Positions 7,554 to 17,610 of a stretch of DNA of 64,000 bases are shown piece by piece. Positions within the stretch are counted from its first letter, which is position 1, and every line of letters starts with the position of its first letter. Under the pieces are notes generated by a model, which was not told where the DNA came from, did not search any database, and saw only the letters and a program-made list of their open reading frames with translations. Source of the stretch: Saccharicrinis aurantiacus (GTDB lineage: Bacteria > Bacteroidota > Bacteroidia > Bacteroidales > Marinilabiliaceae); NCBI RefSeq assembly GCF_001660705.2, contig NZ_LYBV02000007.1, forward strand, positions 372,001 through 436,000, given 5' to 3'. The translations under genes were made by a program, and so were the position numbers.

Positions 7554-8921
7554 ATGCCTACTACTGGAAATATACTTATTGTTGATGACAATACAGGCGC
7601 CCTTTCGGCCCTAGAACTCTTACTAGAAGATTATTTCGATCACATAAAAACGCTATCACACCCTGATGGGATGCTCACTGCCTTAGCGAAGAAAAAGTAC
7701 CATGTGGTATTGCTCGATATGAATTTTAATGCGGGTGTAAACTCGGGTAACGAAGGTTTTTATTGGTTAGATCAGATTAAAGCCAATTATCCCGACATAT
7801 CGGTGGTTATGTTTACGGCCTACGGCGATGTTGAATTGGCCGTGAAAGCTGTAAAGGATGGTGCTACTGATTTTTTACTAAAACCATGGGATAATTCTAA
7901 AATGATTATTACGCTTCGCAATGCCGCCAAGCTAACCATGCAGCAGGATGAGGTAAGTGAATTGAATGAAAAAAATACGGCCTTAAAAAAAGCTGTAATG
8001 CCTGAGGTATCTAGCATCATAGGTAAGTCGAAGCCCATGGAAGAGATGAAAACACTGATTCAGAAAGTGGGTGCCACCGATGCGAGTGTTTTAATTACGG
8101 GTGAAAACGGAACGGGGAAAGAAATGGTAGCGCGTTCCTTGCATGCCTGTTCGCCACGAGCTAAGCAACTTATGGTATCTGTTGATATGGGCGCTATTGC
8201 TGAGTCTCTCTTCGAAAGTGAATTGTTTGGTCATGTAAAAGGGAGTTTTACCGATGCCAAGGAAGATAGAATTGGTAAAATTGAAATGGCCGATAAAGGC
8301 ACTTTGTTTTTAGATGAGATAGGGAATATCCCGCTCAATCTGCAAGCCAAGTTATTAACAGCCATTCAAACTCAAACCATTTATAAAGTAGGATCAAATA
8401 AACCCATTAAGGTAGATTTTAGGTTGATATCCGCCACTAACAATAACCTCAATCAAATGGTGGAGGAGCAACTGTTCCGTCAGGATTTATTATTCCGTAT
8501 TAATACCATACAAGTAGAAGTGCCAGCATTGCGACAACGCGGTAACGATGTGGTGTTAATTGCCAATTATTATTTGGATAAATTAAGCAAGAAATACAAG
8601 AAGAATGATTTGAAGCTGAGTGCTGAAGCTACCGAAAGATTGAAAACGCACACTTGGCCAGGAAATGTAAGGGAGCTGGAGCATGCCATCGAGAAAGCAG
8701 TGATTTTATCCGATTCCAATGAAATTGAGTCCACTCTGTTTTCGTTCCAAAGTGCAGTGAGCAGTCCTAGTTTTGATACCGACATGACCATTGAAGAAAT
8801 GGAGCGAGAGCTGATTAAATCGAGTGTTGATCAGTATGGCGACAACCTTTCTGCTGTGGCTAAAAAATTGGGTATAACGCGACAAACATTGTATAACAAG
8901 CTCAAAAAATACCAAATCTAA
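7554..8921 (+). CDS. NtrC-family sigma-54-dependent response regulator
   Basis: 455 aa in three domains. The receiver domain (1-125) has the phosphoacceptor Asp55 (VVLLDMNF) and the conserved Lys in FLLKPWD. The AAA+ domain (about 150-385) has Walker A GENGTGKE from residue 183 and Walker B GTLFLDEIG. The C-terminal Fis-type helix-turn-helix ends in GITRQTLYNKLKKYQI. The loop that contacts sigma-54, usually GAFTGA, reads GSFTDA (230-235). The gene is 23 bp upstream of the histidine kinase and divergent from the efflux operon, an arrangement common for envelope-stress or efflux control in Bacteroidota. The target promoter is not identified. Confidence 0.93.
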   Translation: MPTTGNILIVDDNTGALSALELLLEDYFDHIKTLSHPDGMLTALAKKKYHVVLLDMNFNAGVNSGNEGFYWLDQIKANYPDISVVMFTAYGDVELAVKAVKDGATDFLLKPWDNSKMIITLRNAAKLTMQQDEVSELNEKNTALKKAVMPEVSSIIGKSKPMEEMKTLIQKVGATDASVLITGENGTGKEMVARSLHACSPRAKQLMVSVDMGAIAESLFESELFGHVKGSFTDAKEDRIGKIEMADKGTLFLDEIGNIPLNLQAKLLTAIQTQTIYKVGSNKPIKVDFRLISATNNNLNQMVEEQLFRQDLLFRINTIQVEVPALRQRGNDVVLIANYYLDKLSKKYKKNDLKLSAEATERLKTHTWPGNVRELEHAIEKAVILSDSNEIESTLFSFQSAVSSPSFDTDMTIEEMERELIKSSVDQYGDNLSAVAKKLGITRQTLYNKLKKYQI

Positions 8922-8944
8922 TTCTATCCCATAAAAAACCTTCT

Positions 8945-10246
8945 ATGTTCAAAAATGTCAAAATTGAAATAATTGCTTGGCTTGTTGGCCTAATAAGCGC
9001 ATCAATAATCGCCACCATTAAATTATATCCGCATTATTACATCTTATTGATCTGCTTTATTCTTGGCATCATTACCCTTTCTATTTGGCGTTTTTTATAC
9101 TTGTTCGATGAAGGAAACCGCAAGTTGAGTTATTTTATCAATTCAGTCCGTAATAAAGATACCACCTTAAACTTCCCCGATGATTTACCCATAAAAAGCA
9201 GCGGTCAGCTCAACAAAGCATTGAATCAGCTGAACCAAATGTTAAAGAAAATACAGATGGACTCAGTGGCTGAGGAGCATTATTTGCAAGCGATTATTGA
9301 TCAATCGCCCACGGGTTTAATGGTGCGAGATGAACAGCAAAAAATAATATTAGCCAATAAGTCGGTGCGTGACTTATGTAAGCTGCCGAGTATTTATCAC
9401 CTCAACCAGTTTGATAGGGTATCAGTGCGATTAAAACAAATTGTTGCTAACATCACACCAGGCGATAGTAAGCTCGAAAATATCACCATCTATCAGCAAA
9501 AACAACAATTGTCGTTTCAAGCATCAGCTATCAGAATGCGCCAAAGGGATTTGACTTTAATATCCATCCGCAACCTACAAGTTGAACTCGACGAAAAGGA
9601 AATTGAAAGTTGGGTGAAACTCATCAGGGTTTTAACGCATGAAATCATGAACTCCTTAGCTCCAATCACTTCAATCAGCCAAACCCTAAGTAACTTATCC
9701 GATCAGGATATCAGTGATGAGAAAAAATTAAGCAAAGCCCAAAAGGGTTTAAAAGTAATCAACAACCAAGCCGAGGGATTAATACAATTTGTAAACACTT
9801 ACCGTTCGCTTACGCAGATTCCCACACCTAAATTAGAAAGCTTCAATTTAAAAGAACAAGTGGAGCAATGGGTGGCTTTGGGTAAGGAATATTGCCCGGA
9901 TATAGTATTTAATGTGCAAGTAAAAGAAGTTCAAATTACATCCGATAAGCAAATGCTATCGCGTGTTTGTACCAACCTAATTAAAAATGCCTGCGAAGCG
10001 CTTAAAAATACCCCTTCACCTCAGGTAGTTGTAGTTTATAAACAAGGTAAACTCAGCATCTCCAACAATGGGCCACAAATAGAAGATGAGGTGCTCGAGA
10101 ATATATGGGTTCCATTTTTTACTACTAAGAATAATGGTAGTGGTATTGGCTTAAGTTTATGTAAGCAAATCATCAAGAAACTGAATGCTACAATTTCTGT
10201 TATTAGTAATAGCGATGTTACTACCTTTTCAATTCAGCTTATCTAG
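8945..10246 (+). CDS. Membrane sensor histidine kinase
   Basis: 433 aa. Two N-terminal transmembrane helices (about 9-30 and 33-54) with almost no periplasmic loop are followed by a HAMP/linker region and a PAS-like domain (about 110-210: AIIDQSPTGLMVRDEQQKII). The HisKA box has His232 (RVLTHEIMNSLAPITS). The ATPase domain has the N box (NLIKNACEAL), a G1-like segment (ISNNGP) and the G2 box (GSGIGLSLCKQI). It is partnered with the NtrC-type regulator immediately upstream and should phosphorylate its Asp55. The very short external loop suggests it senses something in the membrane or cytoplasm. Confidence 0.92.
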   Translation: MFKNVKIEIIAWLVGLISASIIATIKLYPHYYILLICFILGIITLSIWRFLYLFDEGNRKLSYFINSVRNKDTTLNFPDDLPIKSSGQLNKALNQLNQMLKKIQMDSVAEEHYLQAIIDQSPTGLMVRDEQQKIILANKSVRDLCKLPSIYHLNQFDRVSVRLKQIVANITPGDSKLENITIYQQKQQLSFQASAIRMRQRDLTLISIRNLQVELDEKEIESWVKLIRVLTHEIMNSLAPITSISQTLSNLSDQDISDEKKLSKAQKGLKVINNQAEGLIQFVNTYRSLTQIPTPKLESFNLKEQVEQWVALGKEYCPDIVFNVQVKEVQITSDKQMLSRVCTNLIKNACEALKNTPSPQVVVVYKQGKLSISNNGPQIEDEVLENIWVPFFTTKNNGSGIGLSLCKQIIKKLNATISVISNSDVTTFSIQLI

Positions 10247-10412
10247 TGTTTTACTTTCATGTAGTCCTTAGAAAGCTTATAAATCTAGCTGCACCATAAA
10301 GATTTCCTTTTCTTTTAGATTAAATGCAATCAAGTAATGAATTATTACAACTAACGGTATAATTAGAGCAATTAAATTATTTGTTTCTCTTTTTGTTGAA
10401 AATAGCATTAAC

Positions 10413-10722
10413 TAGGGTGGATGGGCCGTTATTCACGGGGCTTTAGTTCCTTCTTAGCAGGGATTGTCTTTTAAATTATTTATAGTGCTTTCCAAAAGTT
10501 ACAAAGTGTAAATATTTATTAATTAGAAGAATATTATAACTAAAATAGGGTGGTTGGAATTAAGGCTCGGCATATCAGTGATTTGTAATGTTTAATTATG
10601 CATTTGCCGCTGTTTGTTTTTTATTTTACCACTCTTTGTTACTTTGTTTACCGCTTTCATTTCAGGTCTTACTCCATATTTTGTTAACATTTATTAGGAT
10701 AATTTTGAAAAGTGAAATATTG
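10413..10722 (+). promoter_or_regulatory. Control region of the first SusC/SusD cassette
   Basis: This lies in the 10247-10789 gap, which holds no gene. A block at 10683-10722 is nearly the same as 18619-18659 upstream of the second cassette: TTAACATTTATTAGGATA, then TTTTGA and GTGAAATATTG. It contains a -7 box TAATTTTG at 10700-10707 but no good -33 TTG at the matching place in both copies, as expected for an activator-dependent promoter. Two TAGGGTGG words (10413-10420 and 10546-10553) recur in front of other operons of this locus. ATG follows 82 bp after the -7 box. The rest of the gap is plain AT-rich DNA. Confidence 0.6.
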
Positions 10723-10789
10723 CTGACCTTCCTTACTAAGGAGTTTGAGTATTTCATTAATCCGAAATTTATGTAAAAAAACAATTATT

Positions 10790-13700
10790 ATGAAGAAACT
10801 AAGTCGTATGCTTAGCCTTTCAAATAGGTGGGTGATTCTGCTTATTTTGAGTCTTACTAGCATTGGAGTCTTTGCCCAGCAAAGTTTTATTACAGGTACA
10901 GTAACAAGTGCCGAAGATGGTTTGCCTATTCCTGGGGTAAGTGTAGTGGTTAAAGGAACTACTACGGGAACCATTACCAATATGGACGGTAAGTACAATA
11001 TTAAGGTTTGGCAGGGTAAAGAATTGCTATTCAGTTTTATTGGGATGAAGAATGCCACTGTAGTTGCTGAAGGGGGTATTATTAATGTAAAAATGGAGCC
11101 AGAGTCAATTGGACTCGAAGAAGTAGTTGCCATTGGCTATGGTACTCAAAAGAAAAAGGAGCTTACAGGTGCTGTAGTTCAGGTAAAATCTGATGAAATT
11201 ACCAAAATTGCAACAGCCGACCTTGGGGATGCTTTACAAGGTAAGGTAGCTGGTGTAAGCGTACAATCCAGTTCGGGTGCACCGGGAGAAGCTGCTAATA
11301 TTCAAATTCGTGGTGTTGCCACAAGTTTTGAAGGTGCTAATAATAACCCGCTTTATATTGTTGATGGTATCCCGTATGACGGTGATCCAGGATTGAGTCC
11401 TAATGAAATTGAAACTATTGATGTACTTAAGGATGCTGCCTCTGCTGCTGCATATGGTACTCGTGGAGCTGCCGGTGTTATTTTAATAACCACTAAGCAA
11501 GGTGAGGCCGGAGATATTAAAGTATCTTATAATGGGTATTATGGTATACAAAAAATTACATCAGGTATGCCCTTAGTTGATTTTGAAGACCACATGTATA
11601 TTGAGACTTTAAATCAAGTGAATAATGATGCAACTAAACATGAAAATAACTTCTGGTTTAATTTAGAGCAATCACCACATTTAATGTCCAATAATAATAA
11701 TATTATGGATGTAGTGCAGGAGGATAATGCTGCAATACAAAATCACTCTATTCAGTTATCGGGAGGAAAGAAAAATTTAAGAGCAAGTGCTATATTAAAC
11801 TACTTTTCTCAAGATGGTACTTTGATTAATTCCGGATATGAAAGAATGAATGGTAGAGCCAATATAAACTTCAGTAAAAAGAAATTAAAAGTGCGTGCAG
11901 GTTTTGGTTTTAGTATTGATGAAAAGAAAAATGCACCTTGGGGGATATTATATGATGCTTATAAGTTTAAGCCTTATAGTGAAATGATTGATCCAAACAA
12001 CATGTCACTTACAAGTGAAGGTTCTGATAATGACCTTACTAATGCGAGTACTTTAGCAATTAAATTTGCTCAAACGGATATTACAGAAGGTAAGGCATTT
12101 AATGCAAATACTAATGTGAGTTATGAGATAATAAAAGGTTTAAACGTTACGTATACTTTTGGTGCTAATTATAAAAATACATTCAGAAATCAAGTAGTGC
12201 CATTGTTTCAACTAACTGATTGGGAAGGAAACTTAAGAGCTCAAACAACACGTTCAAGTATTAAGAATACATCAGGTGCATCTTCTAAAATTACTTCCGA
12301 GGCGGGTGCTAATTATACTAAAAAGTTTGGAAAGCATAAATTCAAACTATTAGGCGTATATACATATGAGAAATCAGATTACAACCAACACTTAGGGACA
12401 AAGTATGATTTGCATAATAACAGTGTTACGGTACTTAATGGAGGTAGTAAAGAGCCAAATGCAGAATCAGGAGATACTAATTGGACTCAAGATCGTACTA
12501 CTACATTAATTGGTATGTTAGGAAGATTAAATTACGATTATAAAGGTAAATACTTATTCACTGCAAGTGTTAGGCGTGATGGATCATCTAAGTTTGGTGA
12601 AGATGAGCGTTGGGGTGTTTTTCCTGCGTTTTCAGCTGGTTGGAATATTTCTGATGAAGTATTTTGGTCAGGTATTAAAGATGTTGTGAATACCCTTAAG
12701 CTTAGAGGTAGTTGGGGTAAAGTAGGTAATAATAACTTCGGTGATTATCTATATAATAATGTTATTTCTACAGGTAAGGACTATGTTTTTGGTCCAGCTG
12801 AAGGTGAGGCTTTATTTTTAGGAGCTGCACAAACCTCTTATGCTAACCCTTATGTAATGTGGGAAACTTCTGTTTCTTCAAATCTTGGAGTCGATGTTTA
12901 TTTACTTAATAATAAAGTGAATTTTACAGCAGAGGTTTATAGTACCGAGAAGCAAGATATGTTATTCCCATTTCAAGTACCGGCATCGTCAGGTGCAGGA
13001 ACAGGTGGTGATTCTACTGTGCCAATGAATATTGGAGATATGACTAATAAAGGTGTCGAGTTTTCTGGTGGATATAGACATTCGGGTAAATTTAAATGGG
13101 GAATTAATGCTACATTCTCTAAAAACCTAAATGAAGTGAGTATGCCTGGTGATCTGGAAATTTCTTACTATACAGATGGTAAACCTGTTGCCGATGGACA
13201 AAACAATTATGTAGTTACCGCAATTGCTGATGGTTACGAGGCGGGTTCATTCTTTATGATGCCAACAAATGGGATTGTTAATACGGAGGCAAAGCTTGCT
13301 GAATTTCAAAAAATTGTTCCTTCTGCTCAAATGGGTGACTTAATTTATGTGGATACAAATGGTGATGGTGAAATTTCTGATGCTGATCGTACATATGCTG
13401 GTAGCGGTATGCCTGATTTTGAAGCGGGTTTAAATTTTGATATTGCTTATAAAGGTTTTGATTTTAACATGCAATGGTATGCATCTGTAGGTAACGAGAT
13501 TATTAATGGTAGTAAATTATATGCTTCGTTTAATAAAATGCACCCAGATATGTTACACCAATGGACACCAGATAATCCATACTCACAGCGACCAATATTT
13601 AGAGGACGTGACCATATCAACTCTGCATCTTTTGCTGATATATGGGTTGAAGATGGTTCTTTCCTACGTTTGCGTAATGTGATATTAGGTTATACAATTC

Positions 13701-13894
13701 CTAAGAAGTTAACTCGCAAAGCTAAAATATCTAAGTGTCGTGTATATATAGCTGCTCAAAACCCCCTTACTATTACAGAATATGATGGGTATGATCCAGA
13801 AATTGGTAGCAATGGTCTTTCTAAGAGAGGTTTAGATGTTGGTAATTACCCCGTTGCTGCTCAGTATCGTGCAGGTATACAACTTGATTTTTAA
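10790..13894 (+). CDS. SusC-family TonB-dependent outer membrane transporter (cassette 1)
   Basis: 1034 aa from ATG 10790, chosen because MKKLSRMLSLSNRWVILLIL begins a good signal peptide; an in-frame ATG 45 bp upstream adds an unlikely extension. After cleavage near FAQQ come a carboxypeptidase-regulatory-like beta domain (GTVTSAEDGLPIPGVSVVV), a TonB-box-like EEVVAIGYGTQKK, a plug domain (ALQGKVAGVSVQSSSG, NPLYIVDGIP, AAYGTRGAAGVILITTK) and a 22-strand barrel ending in GIQLDF. It lacks the STN domain used for anti-sigma signalling. It should import oligosaccharides with the SusD protein encoded 18 bp downstream. The substrate, probably an agar/porphyran-type galactan, is inferred from the locus. 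Confidence 0.93.
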   Translation: MKKLSRMLSLSNRWVILLILSLTSIGVFAQQSFITGTVTSAEDGLPIPGVSVVVKGTTTGTITNMDGKYNIKVWQGKELLFSFIGMKNATVVAEGGIINVKMEPESIGLEEVVAIGYGTQKKKELTGAVVQVKSDEITKIATADLGDALQGKVAGVSVQSSSGAPGEAANIQIRGVATSFEGANNNPLYIVDGIPYDGDPGLSPNEIETIDVLKDAASAAAYGTRGAAGVILITTKQGEAGDIKVSYNGYYGIQKITSGMPLVDFEDHMYIETLNQVNNDATKHENNFWFNLEQSPHLMSNNNNIMDVVQEDNAAIQNHSIQLSGGKKNLRASAILNYFSQDGTLINSGYERMNGRANINFSKKKLKVRAGFGFSIDEKKNAPWGILYDAYKFKPYSEMIDPNNMSLTSEGSDNDLTNASTLAIKFAQTDITEGKAFNANTNVSYEIIKGLNVTYTFGANYKNTFRNQVVPLFQLTDWEGNLRAQTTRSSIKNTSGASSKITSEAGANYTKKFGKHKFKLLGVYTYEKSDYNQHLGTKYDLHNNSVTVLNGGSKEPNAESGDTNWTQDRTTTLIGMLGRLNYDYKGKYLFTASVRRDGSSKFGEDERWGVFPAFSAGWNISDEVFWSGIKDVVNTLKLRGSWGKVGNNNFGDYLYNNVISTGKDYVFGPAEGEALFLGAAQTSYANPYVMWETSVSSNLGVDVYLLNNKVNFTAEVYSTEKQDMLFPFQVPASSGAGTGGDSTVPMNIGDMTNKGVEFSGGYRHSGKFKWGINATFSKNLNEVSMPGDLEISYYTDGKPVADGQNNYVVTAIADGYEAGSFFMMPTNGIVNTEAKLAEFQKIVPSAQMGDLIYVDTNGDGEISDADRTYAGSGMPDFEAGLNFDIAYKGFDFNMQWYASVGNEIINGSKLYASFNKMHPDMLHQWTPDNPYSQRPIFRGRDHINSASFADIWVEDGSFLRLRNVILGYTIPKKLTRKAKISKCRVYIAAQNPLTITEYDGYDPEIGSNGLSKRGLDVGNYPVAAQYRAGIQLDF

Positions 13895-13912
13895 TATTTA
13901 AAAGAACTTAAA

Positions 13913-15829
13913 ATGAACTACAAAATATTTTTATTAGTATCAGTTTTCGTTGGAGGGTTGTTATTGCATTCTTGTTCAGATGATGAGTTGCAACAGATAA
14001 ACCCTAATAAGATTACAACGGAAGTTTTCTGGGAAACACAAGCAGATTGTGAGTTAGGTATAAACGCAATTTATAATGCTTTTAAGGACAGGAATTTAAT
14101 GGCTCTAAGAGTTGAGTCACAGCGTTCTGATATGGCACATAAGTACCAAAATGATGCGGAGAATTCTTATTACCTAAAAACATATAATAACTCAAAGTCA
14201 GATATTCAGAATAAATGGGCGAGTTTGTATACAGGTGTTTTTAGAGCGAATCAGGCGCTTATTGGATTAAATAAATTTAAAGAACTTAATCCTGATGTGA
14301 ATGAGGAAATGTGGAATAATTGGCGAGGACAAGCATTATTTTTTAGAGGGTTATTTTATTTTTATTTGCACTCATCATTTAATAATGGAGAGGTTGTAAT
14401 TAGAGATACAATTCCTGAAGTAATTGCGGATTTTCAAATTCCTGTAAGTTCTTCTAAGGATGTATTTAACTTCTTTATGACGGACTTAAAAGCCGCGTAT
14501 ACTGAGGGGATATTACCTAACACATGGAGCAAAGGAAATGAAGGTAGAATAACTAGAGGTGCTGTTGCTGCTGTTATTGGTCAGGCATATTTATATCAAG
14601 AGAATTATGATTCTGCTAAAGTGTATTTAGGTGATGTAATTAATAATACAGCATACGCTTACGCTTTAACTGATGATTTAAAGGAGAATGTAAGTTCAAC
14701 TAATGAGTTGAATTCTGAAGCAATATTAGAGATTGTCTATTCAGAAAACTTAAAACCTGAAGAAACTGCTAATTCTGGCGATGGAGTTTCTTCTAAATAT
14801 GGAGATGACGTAAGTCCAATTGAAACGCAGTGGGGGCAAGCTGCTATGTATCCAGCTTATTGGTTGCAAATGGCATATAAAGAAGATCCGATGGATGTAA
14901 ATGATCCACGTAACCTAACTCCTCAAATTGATATAGTATCAGGAGATCCTGTATTGGATGAAAACGGGGAGGTTATCATGGAGCTAAGAAGATATAACCA
15001 AAGAGCCTCTGCTTATATTGCTTTTGTAGATGATGAAGCAACACAATATTATTTAGCAAGAACATGTTTGGCTTGGAACTTTAACAATAAGAGTACAGCG
15101 GCTTTTAAAATGATGTCGAACTGTAACGAGTACAGTTATATAGATGCTAATAGATCTAATTCTGAGAATTATAAGTCCGGAGTTAACTATCGAGTGCTTC
15201 GTTTAGCTGATATCTTTTTAATGTATGCAGAAACTTTAATTGAAGGTGGGTCAAATGAATCTGGTGTAACAGAGGCTTTATCATATATAAATAAAGTAAG
15301 ATATCGTTCTGCTCTGCAATTGCTAGGTCCAAGTACGGGAGAGTTTGCTTCTTCTACCTTTGATGAAGAAACATATGATGCTCAAAAAGTAATGGATCAG
15401 TTGATGTATGTTGAACGACCGCTTGAGATCTCAATCTTGGGTCATGCTTCGCGTCATATGGATTTACGTCGTTGGGGAATTTATGAAGAAAGGTTCCAAG
15501 AGTTATCTCAATTAAGATATTCTTTTGGTTCTTACCCTGAAGAAATATGGTCAGACAATACTGATGGTACTCGTAAGTTTTTATACCCAAAGGCAGAAGA
15601 TGCACCTTATGATCCAATTACTAAAAAGAATTACATTCGTTGGGGGTCAATCCTTTATTACGATTCATATTTTGATAATGCTGTAGGTTGGGATGGAAAA
15701 CCTGCTGGAGATGACAAATTTGACATAGAGTATCAGGCTTCTGCAGCTAACTATATTGAAAGTCAGCATGCTTACTGGCCAATTCCATTAGTGGAAGAAA
15801 CTTCAAACCCGAATATTTACAATAAATAG
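13913..15829 (+). CDS. SusD/RagB-family glycan-binding lipoprotein (cassette 1)
   Basis: 638 aa. Signal peptide II with lipobox LLLHSC (Cys21), then the SusD N-terminal signature (INPNKITTEVFWETQADCELGINAIYNAF) and TPR-type helices (WASLYTGVFRANQALIGL, ARGQ-like WRGQALFFRGLFYFYL). The C-terminal half has YRVLRLADIFLMYAETLIEGG and VERPLEISILGHASRHMDLRRWG. It is longer than many SusD proteins. It caps the SusC barrel at the cell surface and recruits glycan. It is paralogous to the protein at 21831. Confidence 0.93.
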   Translation: MNYKIFLLVSVFVGGLLLHSCSDDELQQINPNKITTEVFWETQADCELGINAIYNAFKDRNLMALRVESQRSDMAHKYQNDAENSYYLKTYNNSKSDIQNKWASLYTGVFRANQALIGLNKFKELNPDVNEEMWNNWRGQALFFRGLFYFYLHSSFNNGEVVIRDTIPEVIADFQIPVSSSKDVFNFFMTDLKAAYTEGILPNTWSKGNEGRITRGAVAAVIGQAYLYQENYDSAKVYLGDVINNTAYAYALTDDLKENVSSTNELNSEAILEIVYSENLKPEETANSGDGVSSKYGDDVSPIETQWGQAAMYPAYWLQMAYKEDPMDVNDPRNLTPQIDIVSGDPVLDENGEVIMELRRYNQRASAYIAFVDDEATQYYLARTCLAWNFNNKSTAAFKMMSNCNEYSYIDANRSNSENYKSGVNYRVLRLADIFLMYAETLIEGGSNESGVTEALSYINKVRYRSALQLLGPSTGEFASSTFDEETYDAQKVMDQLMYVERPLEISILGHASRHMDLRRWGIYEERFQELSQLRYSFGSYPEEIWSDNTDGTRKFLYPKAEDAPYDPITKKNYIRWGSILYYDSYFDNAVGWDGKPAGDDKFDIEYQASAANYIESQHAYWPIPLVEETSNPNIYNK

Positions 15830-15836
15830 AATTGAG

Positions 15837-17528
15837 ATGAAGAAGATAAATATATTATTAACAATGATCATGTTACTTGCGTTTATGGCTTGTGATGATG
15901 ATGATTATGTAGCTCCAAATAGTTTCTCTGATGTTGCGTGGTATTCACCAGCATATGCAAGACAAGGTGCTGAATATATGCCTATTATTGGACAGCGGGC
16001 TTATTTTTCTATTGCTGATATCTCTCAAGGGGCTATTGAGCATAAATGGGAGTTATTGAATCCTGAAATTTACTTTCTTAAAGGTGATTTAGTGCGTAAT
16101 GATACAATGCTTGTTGAGAAAATTTCAGGGGGTGGTGAAGTTGGCGACATTTCGACAGATGGAACTGTACACTTATATTTCCCAGAAGGAGGTATACAGG
16201 GCGTTCGTTTATACAATACCTTTGAGGAAGAAGTTTTCTTTAGAGGGAAGGATAGTACAATTTCTTCTGTATACGATGAGAAATTAGGACTTCATGTATT
16301 TGATCACACATTCTTTGTAGATGTATATCATGATGTAGTGGCTGATTATAATGTTTATACAGAAAATGGTGAGTTAATAGACTTTACAGCTGCGGATACG
16401 ATTAAGATACAGATGAGCTCAGGTGGAAAATTACATTTCGCTCAGAATGTTGATTCTATTTATAATATTACTGATGTTACTTGGAATTTTCCTAGTGGAA
16501 CGCCTGCTTCTTCTTCTGAAGATTCACTTTCGGTAATATTTTATAACACAGGAATAGTAAAGAATATTTCTCTTAATGCTAATAGGAGTGGGAATAATAT
16601 TCCATCAAGTTCTGATAAGGTAATTATTCCATTAGAAATTGAGGTTGTTCCTTCAACTGAGCCATTAGTTTTAGTTGGAAATCCTATAGAACAGGAAAAT
16701 CAAACGATTGAGATTCAGATATCGGGTAAGCTTAAAGAGTTTACAGGACAAGAAGGAAGTTTTGAAGTTACTGTTAATAATGACGTATTAGCTACTCCAA
16801 TTCAAATTGCTGTAACAAATGCGAAACGATCAGATCATGAATCAGGTGCCTTTATTAGTTTAGAATTAGCAGATGAGATTTATAATTCAGATGAGATTAC
16901 GATAGCTTATACAGGAACAGGTATAAAAAGTTTAGATGGTCGTACTGTTGAACCTTTTACAGAAACTGTAATAATGCATAATGTTGCCTTAACTGATCAT
17001 GAAGGTATCTATGGTTTTGAGACTACAGTTTTATATCCTTCGAGAGGAGATAATAATGGAAATGGATGGAATTTAGCTTGGAACCATACGAGTAATAATA
17101 GTACAGGAACAGCCTCTATAGTTCAGGATTTTAAGTTCTCAGGAGAAAGTGCGCTTAAATTAACCGCTGATGATACTGAAGGTAAACCAGGAAATGCTAA
17201 CTCTAAAATGACTTGGATTGAACCTCCTTTGGGAATGGGGCAAGTGGTAGGAAAAGTTTATAAGCTTTCAATGCAATATTTATACCCTACTTCAAATGTT
17301 TCTCCAGATGCTGTACTTTGGTGGACACAAGGTCCATGGGGTGCTAATGGTCAATTTACAGCAACGCCTTCAGACGAGTGGAAATATTATGAGAAGATAT
17401 TTACTTTGACTAATGTTGGAGGAGATGGGTTCATTATTAGATTTGATAACGGTAGTGGCGACGAAAGTGAAGAGGCTATTCTATATGTAGATGATTTCAA
17501 AATGTTTGAATATGAGGAGCGTCCTTAA
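15837..17528 (+). CDS. Surface glycan-binding lipoprotein, SusE/F position (cassette 1)
   Basis: 563 aa lipoprotein (lipobox LLAFMAC, Cys19, followed by DDDD, an acidic stretch like the surface-export signal of Bacteroidota lipoproteins). Residues ~25-165 are a PKD-like region (FSIADISQGAIEHKWELL). Residues ~280-385 are an Ig-like module (FTGQEGSFEVTVNN, NSDEITIAYTGTGIKSLDGR). The C-terminal ~170 residues form a carbohydrate-binding jelly-roll (IYGFETTVLYP, FIIRFDNGSGD, ILYVDDFKMFEYE). It is clearly paralogous to the protein at 23822. It probably holds galactan chains near the SusCD pair. No enzymatic motif was seen. Confidence 0.8.
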   Translation: MKKINILLTMIMLLAFMACDDDDYVAPNSFSDVAWYSPAYARQGAEYMPIIGQRAYFSIADISQGAIEHKWELLNPEIYFLKGDLVRNDTMLVEKISGGGEVGDISTDGTVHLYFPEGGIQGVRLYNTFEEEVFFRGKDSTISSVYDEKLGLHVFDHTFFVDVYHDVVADYNVYTENGELIDFTAADTIKIQMSSGGKLHFAQNVDSIYNITDVTWNFPSGTPASSSEDSLSVIFYNTGIVKNISLNANRSGNNIPSSSDKVIIPLEIEVVPSTEPLVLVGNPIEQENQTIEIQISGKLKEFTGQEGSFEVTVNNDVLATPIQIAVTNAKRSDHESGAFISLELADEIYNSDEITIAYTGTGIKSLDGRTVEPFTETVIMHNVALTDHEGIYGFETTVLYPSRGDNNGNGWNLAWNHTSNNSTGTASIVQDFKFSGESALKLTADDTEGKPGNANSKMTWIEPPLGMGQVVGKVYKLSMQYLYPTSNVSPDAVLWWTQGPWGANGQFTATPSDEWKYYEKIFTLTNVGGDGFIIRFDNGSGDESEEAILYVDDFKMFEYEERP

Positions 17529-17550
17529 TTAATAATGTCAAAAATAACAC

Positions 17551-17577
17551 GTCAATCCCAATTTTATTGGGGTTGAC
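17551..17577 (+). terminator. Hairpin between third and fourth gene of cassette 1
   Basis: Arms GTCAATCCCAA (17551-17561) and TTGGGGTTGAC (17567-17577) pair with one G-T wobble. There is no T-tract, so read-through is likely; it may lower expression of the small lipoprotein downstream or stabilise upstream mRNA. Cassette 2 has a hairpin at the same relative place (25612-25636). Confidence 0.5.
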
Positions 17578-17610
17578 ACAGTACTAAAAATTCTAAATAA
17601 AGTTATTAAC

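Noticed and set aside
10588-10776. Small hydrophobic ORF (62 aa) before the first SusC gene
   Set aside because: It covers the conserved promoter block and overlaps the SusC start region; its composition is that of AT-rich noncoding DNA.
10684-11133. 149-aa reverse-strand ORF over the SusC 5' end
   Set aside because: Antisense shadow of the conserved SusC signal peptide and beta domain; low-complexity Ser/Thr/Pro/Ile content with no family resemblance.
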